From: Pseudomonadota bacterium
GTDB lineage: Bacteria; Pseudomonadota; Alphaproteobacteria; Sphingomonadales; Sphingomonadaceae
Length of the DNA stretch: 29,837 nt
Reading direction: 5' to 3'
NCBI GenBank assembly: GCA_023424095.1
Contig: JAFAEG010000069.1
Coordinates: 1-29,837 of the forward strand
The translations under genes and the position numbers were made by a program. The notes beneath the pieces were generated by a model, which made no database searches, had not been told where the DNA came from, and saw only the letters and a program-made list of their open reading frames with translations. Position 1 is the stretch's first letter; each line of letters starts with the position of its first letter. Positions 1 through 8,005 of the stretch are shown piece by piece.

Positions 1-45
1 CCCGGCAGGTTCGTCCCCCGGGCGCGCTTTTCGTCGTAGCGCCAC
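1..45 (-). CDS. Possible partial CDS running off the left edge
   Basis: A GTG at 45-43 on the minus strand opens a reading frame to the window edge (15 codons, beginning MALRRKARPG). An AGGGG stretch lies three bases upstream, which is closer than ideal for a ribosome binding site. It would begin just after the stop of the 110-residue membrane protein, as in an operon. Too short to assign a family; another frame here is also open but has no start. Confidence 0.2.
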   Translation of the reverse strand, partial: MALRRKARPGDEPAG

Positions 46-51
46 CAGCCC

Positions 52-384
52 CTAATGCAGCATCACCCGCCAGACGATCCCGACGATCGCCACCAGGATG
101 AAGATGATCATCGGCAGCCAGCCGCGAAGGCCGGTGCGGAATTCCTTGGGGTGATCGCTGCGGAATTGCAGGAAGCGCGGCTCGATGCCCTGCAGATGGG
201 CGACCTGCACGATCTCCTCCTGCGGGCCGTTGGTCAGGAATTCGAGCAGCTCGAGCCGCTCCTCCTCCTCGATCTGCGGATAGCGGCGCAGCAGGGTGGT
301 CATCCGCTCGGTGCGGGCATTGCTGGTGACGACGACGTCGCCGAGGCCCCGGCGCGCGGCCGGGGAATATTGTGCACTGGACAT
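52..384 (-). CDS. Small C-tail-anchored membrane protein of unknown function
   Basis: A 110-residue protein with no function I recognise. Residues 1-85 are soluble and charged, with a Glu-rich helix (EEEERLELLEFL) in the middle. One hydrophobic segment near the C-terminus (LPMIIFILVAIVGIVW) is followed by only a few residues, so the topology looks like a tail anchor with the N-terminal domain in the cytoplasm. I chose the ATG at 384 because GGAG at 391-394 sits six bases upstream; an in-frame TTG at 396 overlaps that site and is unlikely to be the start. It reads in the same direction as the secreted protein before it, 95 bases away. Composition matches the neighbouring genes, so there is no sign of recent transfer. 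Confidence 0.72.
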   Translation of the reverse strand: MSSAQYSPAARRGLGDVVVTSNARTERMTTLLRRYPQIEEEERLELLEFLTNGPQEEIVQVAHLQGIEPRFLQFRSDHPKEFRTGLRGWLPMIIFILVAIVGIVWRVMLH

Positions 385-479
385 GATATGCTCCAATCGT
401 CCGGGCGCCCCGTCCGGGGTCGCCGCAAGTCAAAGCCGAAATGGTGCGGAACGGCGCGACGGCCGGTCCGCTGGGGGCT

Positions 480-842
480 TCAGACGATGGGAGGGGCGCG
501 GGCCTGGTAGGAGCGTGACGCCTGCCCGGCGGCGCTCGCGGCGACGGTGGCGGACAGCGGGGCGCGGGAGGCAAAAAGCGCGGTGACGGAGGCCGAGGCC
601 GGCAAGGCACCGGCATCGTCCACCTGATCGGCGGCGCTTCGGTCCTGGGAAGTCTCCGCCCATCTGTCCGGCGCCATCTGGGCGATGCCGATGTCGGGCG
701 AATAGGACGCGGTGGCGAGCGTCGGCGCGGCGAGCCGGTCGTCGGCCGCCACGGCCGGAACGGCGCCGCCCAGGATGACGAACAGCAGAGCGAGCAGGCG
801 CGCGGCCCGTCCCAAAGCGTCATTCGTCAGAGATTTTGCCAC
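480..842 (-). CDS. Small secreted or periplasmic protein, unknown function
   Basis: A 120-residue frame from GTG 842. The N-terminus has a basic stretch, a hydrophobic core (LLALLFVILGGAVPAVA) and an AVA cleavage motif near residues 30-32, so it is probably a Sec substrate. The mature part is rich in Ala, Ser and Asp with no recognisable domain and no cysteine. The frame stays open further upstream to 908, but a start there would bury the signal peptide. AGGAG about 11 bases before the GTG supports this start weakly. It is called mainly on the signal peptide and on the lack of a better gene on the other strand. A chance frame in high-GC DNA cannot be excluded. Confidence 0.5.
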   Translation of the reverse strand: MAKSLTNDALGRAARLLALLFVILGGAVPAVAADDRLAAPTLATASYSPDIGIAQMAPDRWAETSQDRSAADQVDDAGALPASASVTALFASRAPLSATVAASAAGQASRSYQARAPPIV

Positions 843-942
843 GCGCAAAGCCTGCTCCTGTCCCGCGGGACCGCTTCGCGGATGTAGGCTTCGCGGCGGC
901 GAATGCAATGCGGGCGCTGCGCCCTAGCCCCCGAACGCGAAG

Positions 943-972
943 AGCCCGGCAGGACGATGGTCCCGCCGGGCT
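943..972 (-). terminator. Hairpin terminator after the RcnB-family gene
   Basis: AGCCCGGC and GCCGGGCT flank a second GGAC/GTCC pairing, giving a stem of about 13 pairs with a four-base loop. The one imperfect pair is G-U on the minus transcript and A-C on the plus transcript, which fits a terminator for the leftward gene ending at 996. The following T-rich tract is poor. Confidence 0.65.
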
Positions 973-995
973 CCCGTCACGCCTTTGTGGCGCGC

Positions 996-1421
996 TTAGA
1001 ACAGGTTGGCGATCAAAGCGGCGATGATGCCGGTACCGATCGCGACCAGCACCGCGTCGTCGCCCGAGCGCACCCACTGGTGCCCGCGCGGCGCGGCCTG
1101 CAGCCGGTTGTGCCGCTGGATCACCTGATAATTGCGCGCCTGGTTGCGATCGAACCGTTCGCCGCGCTGCCAGCGCCGCTGCTGGTTCACCTGCCCGTAG
1201 CGATTGCCCTGGGCGTAGCGGTTCGCCTGGCCGTAGCGATTGGTCTGCGCATGGCGATTGTCGCGGACGTTGCGATTGGCCTGCACGTTGCGGTTGGCCT
1301 GCCGGTCATCGTGGCGCGCCGCCTGCTGCTGGCCGCGCGGGCCGAAATTCTGTGCGGCGGCAGGGGTGGCGGAGACCGCGACGGCAGCGGCGGCGGCAGC
1401 GGCGAGAATGAGTTTCTTCAT
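996..1421 (-). CDS. RcnB-family periplasmic protein with an Asn-Arg hexapeptide repeat
   Basis: A 141-residue exported protein. Residues 1-23 form a signal peptide ending ATPAAAQ. Residues 41-76 are six tandem hexapeptides of the form QxNRxx (QANRNV, QANRNV, RDNRHA, QTNRYG, QANRYA, QGNRYG), with a degenerate seventh unit. The C-terminal third has the RcnB-like pattern: a basic NYQVIQRHNRL stretch, then GHQWVRSGDDAVLVAIGTG and a hydrophobic end. RcnB itself is a periplasmic protein of nickel/cobalt homeostasis in E. coli, but most family members in this lineage have no tested role and no metal function is claimed here. The ATG is fixed by GGAGGT at 1426-1431. Longer in-frame starts upstream lack a ribosome site and would hide the signal peptide. 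Confidence 0.82.
   Translation of the reverse strand: MKKLILAAAAAAAVAVSATPAAAQNFGPRGQQQAARHDDRQANRNVQANRNVRDNRHAQTNRYGQANRYAQGNRYGQVNQQRRWQRGERFDRNQARNYQVIQRHNRLQAAPRGHQWVRSGDDAVLVAIGTGIIAALIANLF
1194..1301 (-). repeat. Six tandem 18-bp units coding Q-x-N-R-x-x
   Basis: In-frame 18-base units encode the hexapeptides of the RcnB-family protein. The first two units give identical peptides; later units keep Asn-Arg at positions 3-4 while the last two residues vary (NV, HA, YG, YA). This suggests internal duplication followed by divergence. Confidence 0.8.
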
Positions 1422-1432
1422 GACGACCTCCA

Positions 1433-1464
1433 AAAGGCACGCCGGCATTGGCGTTGATGCCTTT
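1433..1464 (-). promoter_or_regulatory. Hairpin in the leader of the RcnB-family gene
   Basis: AAAGGCA (1433-1439) pairs with TGCCTTT (1458-1464), with an inner CGCC/GGCG pairing. It lies directly upstream of the GGAGGT ribosome site at 1426-1431. It could affect translation, or end transcription from the lipoprotein gene upstream; the sequence does not decide. Confidence 0.35.
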
Positions 1465-1578
1465 ATCGGCCCGCCCGGTCGCGAGAGTTTGTCCGCGCCG
1501 GCCCCCATTCGTATCGCTTTGTCGCCCGCTGTCGCGGGAGCCAGGAACCACTCTGGCAAGAGATCTCGCCGTCCCAAC

Positions 1579-2301
1579 TCAATAGACGGCCTCGAACTCC
1601 CAGCCGGTCAGGTCCAGCAGCATGGCCCCGACCTCCCTGCCCGGGCCGTCCTCGGGGCTCCAGAAGTTGGTGAAATGATAGCCCTCGCCGTCAATCCCCT
1701 CGAAAATCCACTGTGCGCCATCGCAGCCGAGGCTGCACGGATTGGCCGGCAGCGCGAAGAGGCGAGTCCGTTCGATCGCGGCGAGCAGCCGCTCGCTTTC
1801 CGCCGGCGTCAGCGTCCGCTCGATCCGCGCCTGGACCGTCCCCGGCTCATAGCCCCCGGCGCCGGAGAGCCGTCGGGCGATCAGCCGATGGGTCGCGCCC
1901 GCGCTTTCGATCCGGACCGTCACCGGATTGTGGAAGGAGGGCAGCCAGGTGAAACGTATGGTGCGCGCGTCCGCCGCGCGCGGTTGCTGGGCGGCGCGAT
2001 GCAGGGAGGGCTCGCCGGCCGCAATGAGATGCTCCGCGAACCAGTCCATCTTGAAACCGCTCAGCAGGGGCGTGCAGGCGTTACGGAAGCCGCAGGCGAC
2101 GCCGCTTTCGAGCAAGGCGGGCGGGAAATAGCCCGCGTCGTTGGTTGGCGATTCACGCTCGCCTTCCGGCACGCGGCAGTTGGGTCGCACTGGCTCTCTC
2201 TCGGCGGCCGCCTGCTGCTCTTCGACAGGCGCCGGGGCCGTGCAGGCGGCAAGGAACAGCGGCGCGGCGAGCAGAGTCGCGCGCGCCGCTTTGGGCCTCA
2301 T
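1579..2301 (-). CDS. Lipoprotein of unknown function, overlapping the rpoD stop
   Basis: A 240-residue protein with a lipoprotein signal peptide: a basic N-terminus, a hydrophobic core and the lipobox LAAC with Cys20. The mature part starts with a Glu/Ala linker, then a globular domain with four further cysteines near residues 42, 70, 75 and 81, and two more in NPCSLGCDG that could form a disulfide. I recognise no family. Its ATG overlaps the rpoD stop by four bases (ATGA), so it is probably translationally coupled to rpoD and co-transcribed with it. Composition is like the neighbours. The lipobox and overlap make it a real gene; its role is unknown. Confidence 0.82.
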   Translation of the reverse strand: MRPKAARATLLAAPLFLAACTAPAPVEEQQAAAEREPVRPNCRVPEGERESPTNDAGYFPPALLESGVACGFRNACTPLLSGFKMDWFAEHLIAAGEPSLHRAAQQPRAADARTIRFTWLPSFHNPVTVRIESAGATHRLIARRLSGAGGYEPGTVQARIERTLTPAESERLLAAIERTRLFALPANPCSLGCDGAQWIFEGIDGEGYHFTNFWSPEDGPGREVGAMLLDLTGWEFEAVY

Positions 2302-4325
2302 TGGTCGAGGAAGCTCCGCATTTTCCGTGACCGGCTCGGATGCTTCAGCTTCCGCAGTGCCTTCGCCTCGATCTGCCGGATGCGCTCACGGGTCACGCTG
2401 AACTGCTGCCCCACTTCCTCCAGCGTGTGATCGGTGTTCATCCCGATCCCGAACCGCATGCGCAGCACGCGTTCCTCGCGCGGGGTCAGGCTTGCGAGCA
2501 CACGGGTGACCGTTTCCTTGAGGTTCGCCTGGATCGCGGCGTCCACCGGGATCACCGCATTCTTGTCCTCGATGAAGTCGCCCAGATGGCTGTCCTCCTC
2601 GTCGCCGATCGGCGTCTCGAGGCTGATCGGCTCCTTGGCGATCTTCATCACCTTGCGGACCTTCTCCAGCGGCATGGAGAGCCGCTCGGCCAGATCCTCC
2701 GGAGTCGCCTCGCGGCCATGTTCGTGCAGGAACTGGCGGCCGGTGCGGACGAGCTTGTTGATCGTCTCGATCATGTGAACCGGGATGCGGAGGGTCCGCG
2801 CCTGGTCCGCGATCGAGCGGGTGATCGCCTGGCGAATCCACCAGGTCGCATAGGTGCTGAACTTGTAGCCGCGGCGATATTCGAACTTATCGACCGCCTT
2901 CATCAGGCCGATATTGCCCTCCTGAATCAGGTCCAGGAATTGCAGGCCGCGATTGGTGTATTTCTTGGCGATCGAGATGACGAGGCGCAGGTTCGCCTCG
3001 ACCATCTCCTTCTTGGCGATGCGGGCCTCGCGCTCGCCTTTCTGCACCTGGTTCACGATGCGGCGGAATTCGGCGAGGGACATGCCGGTCGCGGTCGCGA
3101 TCTCGGCGATCTCGGCGCGGATGCGCTCGATCGCGTCGCCTTCGGTCGTGCAGAAGGCGTTCCACTTCTTGTCGATGCCGCAGACGCGCTCGGCCCAGCC
3201 TTCGTCCAGCTCGTGGCCCATATAGGCGTCGAGGAAGGCGCGGCGCGGCACCTTGTGGCGCTCGGCCAGCCGCAGCATCTGCCCGCCCAAGGCGTTCAGC
3301 CGCTTGGAGTAAGAATAGAGCTGGTCGACGAGATATTCGATCTTCGCGCCGTGGAACTGGACCGACTCCACCTCCGCGGTCAGCTGCTCGGACAGCGTCT
3401 GGTACTTCTTCTCGTCGCCCTTGGAGAAATCCGCGCCGCCGCTCATCGCGCCCATGCGGGCGAGCTGCAGCTTGCTGAACTTCTTGTAGAGATCGGTGAT
3501 CTTCGCGAACTTCTCGAGCGCGTCGGGCTTCAGCGTCTCTTCCATCTGCGCGAGGCTGAGGGTGTTGTCCTCATCCTCTTCCTCGGCCGCCGGGGCCTGG
3601 GTGCGGCGCTCGACCAGATCGTCGTCGTCGTCATTCTTCTCCGGCGCGGCGTCCTCGACCTCTTCCTCTTCCTTGAAGCTGGGGCCGGCATTCTTTTCGG
3701 AGATGCTGCCGTCATCTTCCTCGGCGGCCGCGACCTGCTCCGCGGTCGGCCCCTTGGAGAGCATCGCTTCCAGGTCGAGGATTTCGCGCAGCTGCATTTC
3801 GCCGGCGTTGAGCGCGTTGGACCAGCTGATGATCGCGTTGAAGGTGATCGGGCTTTCGCAAAGCCCCCAGATCATCGTGTCGCGGCCGGCCTCGATCCGC
3901 TTGGCGATGGCGATCTCGCCCTCGCGGCTGAGCAGCTCCACCGCGCCCATTTCGCGCAAATACATGCGGACGGGATCGTCGGTGCGATCGACCGTCTCCT
4001 TCTTCTTCTCGACGACGAACGTCTCGCCGCCTTCGCCATCGACTTCGTCGACCGCCGGCTCGTCCGCCTGCGGCTCGTCATCGTCCGCTTCCTCATTTTC
4101 GACGACATTGACCCCGAGCTCATTGAGCGCCGACATCACGTCCTCGATCTGCTCGGAGGACATCTGATCCTGGGGGAGGGCCGCGTTCAGCTCGTCATAG
4201 GTGATGTAGCCGCGCTTCTTGGCGCGGTTGATCAGCTTCTTGAGGTCCGCTTCGTTGAGGTCGATCAGGGGCGCATCGCCCGCTTCGCCGCGATCTTCCG
4301 TCTCGGCCGTTTCCGTCTTCGCCAT
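2298..4325 (-). CDS. rpoD: RNA polymerase primary sigma factor RpoD (sigma-70)
   Basis: The vegetative sigma factor, which recruits core RNA polymerase to housekeeping promoters. At 675 residues it has the normal length for alphaproteobacterial RpoD. Region 1.1 is at about residues 20-80 and region 1.2 at about 115-150 (DPVRMYLREMG). A long acidic non-conserved region follows, with runs of Glu and Asp at 200-255. Region 2 is at about 441-515, with the core-binding and -10 recognition helices (DLIQEGNIGLMKAVDKF, then TYATWWIRQAITR). Region 3 is at about 515-590 and region 4 at about 605-665, with the helix-turn-helix TLEEVGQQFSVTRERIRQIE that reads the -35. It starts 17 bases after the dnaG stop and shares its last four bases with the lipoprotein gene, so dnaG-rpoD-lipoprotein looks like one transcription unit. 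Confidence 0.98.
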   Translation of the reverse strand: MAKTETAETEDRGEAGDAPLIDLNEADLKKLINRAKKRGYITYDELNAALPQDQMSSEQIEDVMSALNELGVNVVENEEADDDEPQADEPAVDEVDGEGGETFVVEKKKETVDRTDDPVRMYLREMGAVELLSREGEIAIAKRIEAGRDTMIWGLCESPITFNAIISWSNALNAGEMQLREILDLEAMLSKGPTAEQVAAAEEDDGSISEKNAGPSFKEEEEVEDAAPEKNDDDDDLVERRTQAPAAEEEDEDNTLSLAQMEETLKPDALEKFAKITDLYKKFSKLQLARMGAMSGGADFSKGDEKKYQTLSEQLTAEVESVQFHGAKIEYLVDQLYSYSKRLNALGGQMLRLAERHKVPRRAFLDAYMGHELDEGWAERVCGIDKKWNAFCTTEGDAIERIRAEIAEIATATGMSLAEFRRIVNQVQKGEREARIAKKEMVEANLRLVISIAKKYTNRGLQFLDLIQEGNIGLMKAVDKFEYRRGYKFSTYATWWIRQAITRSIADQARTLRIPVHMIETINKLVRTGRQFLHEHGREATPEDLAERLSMPLEKVRKVMKIAKEPISLETPIGDEEDSHLGDFIEDKNAVIPVDAAIQANLKETVTRVLASLTPREERVLRMRFGIGMNTDHTLEEVGQQFSVTRERIRQIEAKALRKLKHPSRSRKMRSFLDQ

Positions 4326-4342
4326 GCGTTACGCCTGCCCGT

Positions 4343-6190
4343 TCAAACTGTTTCGTCACCCAGGACCAGGCGGCTCAAGCGCTGGTCCAACTCTTGAATT
4401 TCCGCCCTCAGCCGCTGCTGCTCGGCGAAGTTAGTCTCATCCGACGCCTCTTTCAGTCGCGCTGTCGCGGCCTCATAGGCTGCGACGAGTTCCGGCCTGG
4501 CTGCCAGCACATCAACGACCAGAACGAGATCGCGTTGAGCGCGCTCCGGTTCGGCATTGGTCCTGGCGAAGGAGAAATTCAGTCCACGCTGCTGGTCGGA
4601 GCCCTCGACGAGCCCCTGTGCCCCAGCGCTGGCCAATATGGTGCGCAGGGCCTCGGGATCAAGCGAATCGTGCGCGAAGGCGGCGTCGAGCAGCAGGTCG
4701 CGCATTCTGCGGTCCTCGCCGCCGGTCAACGGCAGCGCCGCGATCGCCTCGGCATGGTCGGCAATCAGCGCCGGGTAGCGGGCCAGGCCGAGCAGCACGG
4801 CACGGGCGAGGGCCGGGTGTAGGCCGGCCGTGCCGACCGCCCGCGCGGCGTCCGAGGCCGGGCGGGGAGGGGGCTGAAAGCCGCGTCCGCCGCCGCGCTT
4901 CTGGAAGTTGGGCTGCCACTCCCGCCGCGGCGGCCGGGTGATCTCGTCGAAGCGGCGGAGCAATTCGGCGCGATATTGGTCGCGCACGTCCGGGTCGCCG
5001 ATTTCCGCGGTGAGGCCGAGCAGGCGGCGCTTCAGGCCGGCACGCTGCTCGGGCGTGTCCAGCGGCTCGGCCTCGCGCTCGTGCCGCCACAGCCGATCGA
5101 CCAGCGCTTCCGGCGTGGCCAGCAGTGCCTCGATCGCGCCCGGTCCGCCGGCGCGAATAAGATCGTCTGGATCCTGACCGGCTGGCAGGGTCGCGAAGGA
5201 CAAGGAGCGGCCCGGCGCGAGATGGGGAAGGGCGCGCATCGCGCCGCGCACCGCCGCTTTCTGCCCCGCCGAATCGCCATCGAAGCAGAGGATCGGCGTC
5301 GGCGCCATCTGCCAGAGCAAGGCAAGCTGCATGTCGGTCAAAGCGGTGCCAAGCGGCGCGACCGTCTCGCCAATCCCGGCCTGATCGAGCGCGATCGCGT
5401 CCATCTGCCCTTCGACCACGATCACCCGGTTGGCGCTGCGCGCGGCGGGCGCGGCGCGATCGAGGTTGAACAGATTGCGGCCTTTGTCGAAGATCGGTGT
5501 CTCCGGGCTGTTCAGATATTTGGGCTCGCCCGGCCCCAGGATGCGCGCACTGAACGCGATCACCCGGCCGCGTCGGTCGCGGATCGGGAAGGTCAGGCGG
5601 CCCCGGAAGCGGTCATAAGGTTCGCGGTCATCGTCGGGCTGGATCAGCAGCCCGCCCTCGACCAGCTTCTCATTGCCGAACGCCTTGAGCGCCGTCTTCA
5701 GCTTGCCCCTGCTGTCCGGCGCGAAGCCGAAGCCGAAGCGCTTGCGCGTTTCCTCGCTGATCCCGCGCTGTTGCAGATAGGCGCGCGCCTCACCTCCGGC
5801 GAGACCGCCCAGTTGCTCCTCGAAAAAGGCCTGCGCCGCCTCCATCGCCTCGTAGAGGCCGAGCGCTCGCTGCGCCCGCGCCGCGGCCTGCGGATCGGGC
5901 GCGGGCAGTTCCATCCCCGCCGCGTCGGCCAGTTCCTTCACCGCATCCATGAACGGCAGGCCGCGCGCGTCGGTCAGCCAGCGGATCGCGTCGCCATGCG
6001 CCTGGCAGCCGAAGCAATGATAGAAGCCCTTCTCGTCATTGACGTAGAAGCTGGGCGTCTTCTCGTGGTGGAACGGGCAGCAGGCTTTGAATTCCCGCCC
6101 GGCCTTGGTCAGCTTCGCGGACTTGCCGACGAGCGCGGACAATGTCGTCCGCGCGCGCAGTTCATCGAGGAACTGAGGAGAAAGGCTCAC
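4343..6190 (-). CDS. dnaG: DNA primase DnaG
   Basis: Makes the RNA primers for chromosomal replication. At 615 residues it is of normal length. The N-terminal CHC2 zinc finger shows Cys38, His41, Cys59 and Cys62 (CPFH ... CFGC). The TOPRIM catalytic core follows, with the acidic motif EGQMD at 260-264, LGTALT near 280-285 and CFDGDSAGQKAA near 302-313. The C-terminal third, expected to bind DnaB helicase, is less conserved. Translation starts at GTG 6190: MSLSPQFLDEL matches the family N-terminus, and the nearest upstream ATG is in another frame and stops after four codons. No strong ribosome site is visible. It lies 47 bases after yqeY and 17 before rpoD, as in the classic macromolecular synthesis operon. 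Confidence 0.97.
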   Translation of the reverse strand: MSLSPQFLDELRARTTLSALVGKSAKLTKAGREFKACCPFHHEKTPSFYVNDEKGFYHCFGCQAHGDAIRWLTDARGLPFMDAVKELADAAGMELPAPDPQAAARAQRALGLYEAMEAAQAFFEEQLGGLAGGEARAYLQQRGISEETRKRFGFGFAPDSRGKLKTALKAFGNEKLVEGGLLIQPDDDREPYDRFRGRLTFPIRDRRGRVIAFSARILGPGEPKYLNSPETPIFDKGRNLFNLDRAAPAARSANRVIVVEGQMDAIALDQAGIGETVAPLGTALTDMQLALLWQMAPTPILCFDGDSAGQKAAVRGAMRALPHLAPGRSLSFATLPAGQDPDDLIRAGGPGAIEALLATPEALVDRLWRHEREAEPLDTPEQRAGLKRRLLGLTAEIGDPDVRDQYRAELLRRFDEITRPPRREWQPNFQKRGGGRGFQPPPRPASDAARAVGTAGLHPALARAVLLGLARYPALIADHAEAIAALPLTGGEDRRMRDLLLDAAFAHDSLDPEALRTILASAGAQGLVEGSDQQRGLNFSFARTNAEPERAQRDLVLVVDVLAARPELVAAYEAATARLKEASDETNFAEQQRLRAEIQELDQRLSRLVLGDETV

Positions 6191-6237
6191 GGGGTGAGCA
6201 TTTCAAACGAAGTGGGGGAGAGCGTCATCCGCGCACG

Positions 6238-6687
6238 TCAGGCGAGTTTCCCCCGCACGACCGCGCCGGCCTTGCCCATGTCGACCGACCCGGCGTGGCG
6301 CTCCTTCAGCACCGCCATCACCTTGCCCATATCCTTGATCGAGGCCGCGCCCGTCTCCGCCACGATCGCATCGATCGCCGCGGCCAGTTCGGCCTCGCTC
6401 ATTTGCGCCGGCAGGAAGGTCTCGATCACGGCAATCTCGGCCGCCTCGACGTCCGCAAGCTCCTGGCGGCCGCCCTTCACATACATTTCGATCGATTCGC
6501 GGCGCTGCTTGATCATTTTCTGCATCACGTCGGTCACCAAAGCGTCGTCGTCGCCCGCTTCCTTGCCGCGCAATTCGATGTCGCGATTCTTCAGCGCTGA
6601 CTGGATCAGGCGGATCGTGCCCACCTTGGCCTTCTCGCCGGCCTTCATGGCCATCACCAATGCCGTCTTGATCTCGTCGCGAATCAT
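6238..6687 (-). CDS. yqeY: GatB/YqeY domain protein
   Basis: A 149-residue protein made almost entirely of a GatB/YqeY domain, the helical module also found at the C-terminus of the GatB amidotransferase subunit, where it contacts tRNA. The opening MIRDEIKTALVMAMKAGEK, the central RRESIEMYVKGGRQELADVE and the end MGKVMAVLKERHAGSVDMGK are typical. The role of free-standing YqeY is not settled; a link to tRNA or translation is inferred. Its place before dnaG-rpoD is seen in many bacteria. The start is the ATG at 6687, followed upstream by three copies of a CCGT/ACGG tetranucleotide rather than a clear ribosome site. It is divergent from carA. Confidence 0.93.
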   Translation of the reverse strand: MIRDEIKTALVMAMKAGEKAKVGTIRLIQSALKNRDIELRGKEAGDDDALVTDVMQKMIKQRRESIEMYVKGGRQELADVEAAEIAVIETFLPAQMSEAELAAAIDAIVAETGAASIKDMGKVMAVLKERHAGSVDMGKAGAVVRGKLA

Positions 6688-6752
6688 CGTCCGTCCGTCC
6701 GAATGGAGTGGAAAGGACCGCCCTTATCCGGCCCCCGCCGAGTTTAACAGGA

Positions 6753-6781
6753 TTGACCGGACGCCGGGTCGCCTCTAGCCG
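6753..6781 (+). promoter_or_regulatory. Weak candidate promoter for carA
   Basis: TTGACC at 6753-6758 is a good -35 match. Seventeen bases later TAGCCG (6776-6781) is a poor -10. It lies in the 142-base divergent spacer between yqeY and carA, about 50 bases before the carA ATG. Confidence 0.3.
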
Positions 6782-6829
6782 CCGCAGCTTAGCGACATCG
6801 TCAAATTTACGAACGGAGTGCCCGCCGCC

Positions 6830-8005
6830 ATGGCCGACGCCTACCACACGCCTGCGCCAGAAGGAGCGACGGGCGTATTGGTCCTGGCCGACGGAACGAT
6901 CGTCTGGGGCAGGGGCTTCGGCGTGGAAGGCGAGGCGGTCGGCGAAGTCTGCTTCAACACCGCGATGACCGGCTATCAGGAGGTGATGACCGATCCCTCC
7001 TATGCGCGGCAGATCGTCACCTTCACCTTCCCGCACATCGGCAATGTCGGCGCCAATCACGAGGATCTGGAGGCGGACAATCCGTTCGCTCTGGGCTGCA
7101 TCGTCCGCGAGGACGTGACCAAGCCGAGCAATTTCCGCGCGGTGCAGGGCTTCGATTTCTGGATGAAGGCGAACGGCCGGATCGGGCTGAGCGGCATCGA
7201 CACCCGCGCGCTGACTCGCCGGATCCGCATGCAGGGCGCTCCCAATGCGGTGATCGCGCACCGCGCCGACGGCAATTTCGACATCCCCGCTTTGCTTGCT
7301 CTGGCCCGCGACTGGCCGGGGCTTGAGGGCATGGACCTCGCCGAGGAGGTCTCGGCCACGCAAATGTATCGCTGGTCCGGCCGCCGCTGGCGGCTGGGCG
7401 AAGGCTATGCCGCCGACGAGGAATGGGATGCGGGCCAGAAGGGCGAGCCGCACATCGTCGCGATCGATTATGGCTCGAAGCGCAACATTTTCCGCAACCT
7501 CCGCGATGCCGGCGCGCGCGTGACCGTGCTGCCCGCCACCGCGAGCTTCGACGAAGTGATGGCGCATCAGCCGGACGGCTTCTTCCTCTCCAACGGTCCC
7601 GGCGATCCGGCCGCGACCGGCCGTTATGCGGTGCCGGTGATCCAGCAGATGCTGGCGACGAAGAAGCCCTTGTTCGGCATCTGCCTCGGGCACCAGCTTC
7701 TGGCGCTGGCGATCGGCGGGCGCACGGCGAAGATGCACCAGGGCCATCGCGGCGCGAACCATCCGGTGAAAAGGCTCAGCGACGGCCGGGTCGAAATCAC
7801 CAGCATGAACCACGGCTTCGCGGTCGAGCGCGACAGCCTCCCGGCCAATGCGCGTGAGACGCATGTCAGCCTGTTCGACGGTTCGAATTGCGGCCTCGAA
7901 CTGACCGATCAGACCGCCTTCAGCGTGCAATATCATCCGGAAGCGAGCCCCGGCCCGCAGGACAGCCAATATCTGTTCGAGAAGTTCGTGAGGGCGGTCG
8001 GGTGA
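6830..8005 (+). CDS. carA: Carbamoyl-phosphate synthase small (glutaminase) subunit
   Basis: Hydrolyses glutamine and passes ammonia to CarB for carbamoyl phosphate synthesis, the shared first step of pyrimidine and arginine formation. 391 residues, normal for the family. The N-terminal CPSase domain includes NTAMTGYQEV near 43-52. The class I glutamine amidotransferase domain follows from about residue 208. Its triad is Cys285 in FGICLGHQL, with His369 and Glu371 in VQYHPEASPGP. I chose the ATG at 6830, with GGAG at 6815-6818. An in-frame GTG at 6818 overlaps that ribosome site. The stop overlaps a GTG start of the next gene (GTGA), so translation is coupled to the two small lipoprotein genes that separate it from carB. 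Confidence 0.97.
   Translation: MADAYHTPAPEGATGVLVLADGTIVWGRGFGVEGEAVGEVCFNTAMTGYQEVMTDPSYARQIVTFTFPHIGNVGANHEDLEADNPFALGCIVREDVTKPSNFRAVQGFDFWMKANGRIGLSGIDTRALTRRIRMQGAPNAVIAHRADGNFDIPALLALARDWPGLEGMDLAEEVSATQMYRWSGRRWRLGEGYAADEEWDAGQKGEPHIVAIDYGSKRNIFRNLRDAGARVTVLPATASFDEVMAHQPDGFFLSNGPGDPAATGRYAVPVIQQMLATKKPLFGICLGHQLLALAIGGRTAKMHQGHRGANHPVKRLSDGRVEITSMNHGFAVERDSLPANARETHVSLFDGSNCGLELTDQTAFSVQYHPEASPGPQDSQYLFEKFVRAVG

Noticed and set aside
1194..1301. CRISPR array
   Set aside because: The repeat is in frame, coding, with no spacers; it encodes a hexapeptide repeat.
2340..4397. Long open frame antisense to rpoD
   Set aside because: It is a high-GC shadow of a complete sigma factor gene.
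6196..6202. ATG near 6200 as an alternative dnaG start
   Set aside because: It is out of frame with dnaG and reaches a TGA after four codons; the GTG at 6190 fits the family.
4976..6778. Long plus-strand frame over dnaG and yqeY
   Set aside because: It crosses two complete leftward genes and has no recognisable domain.
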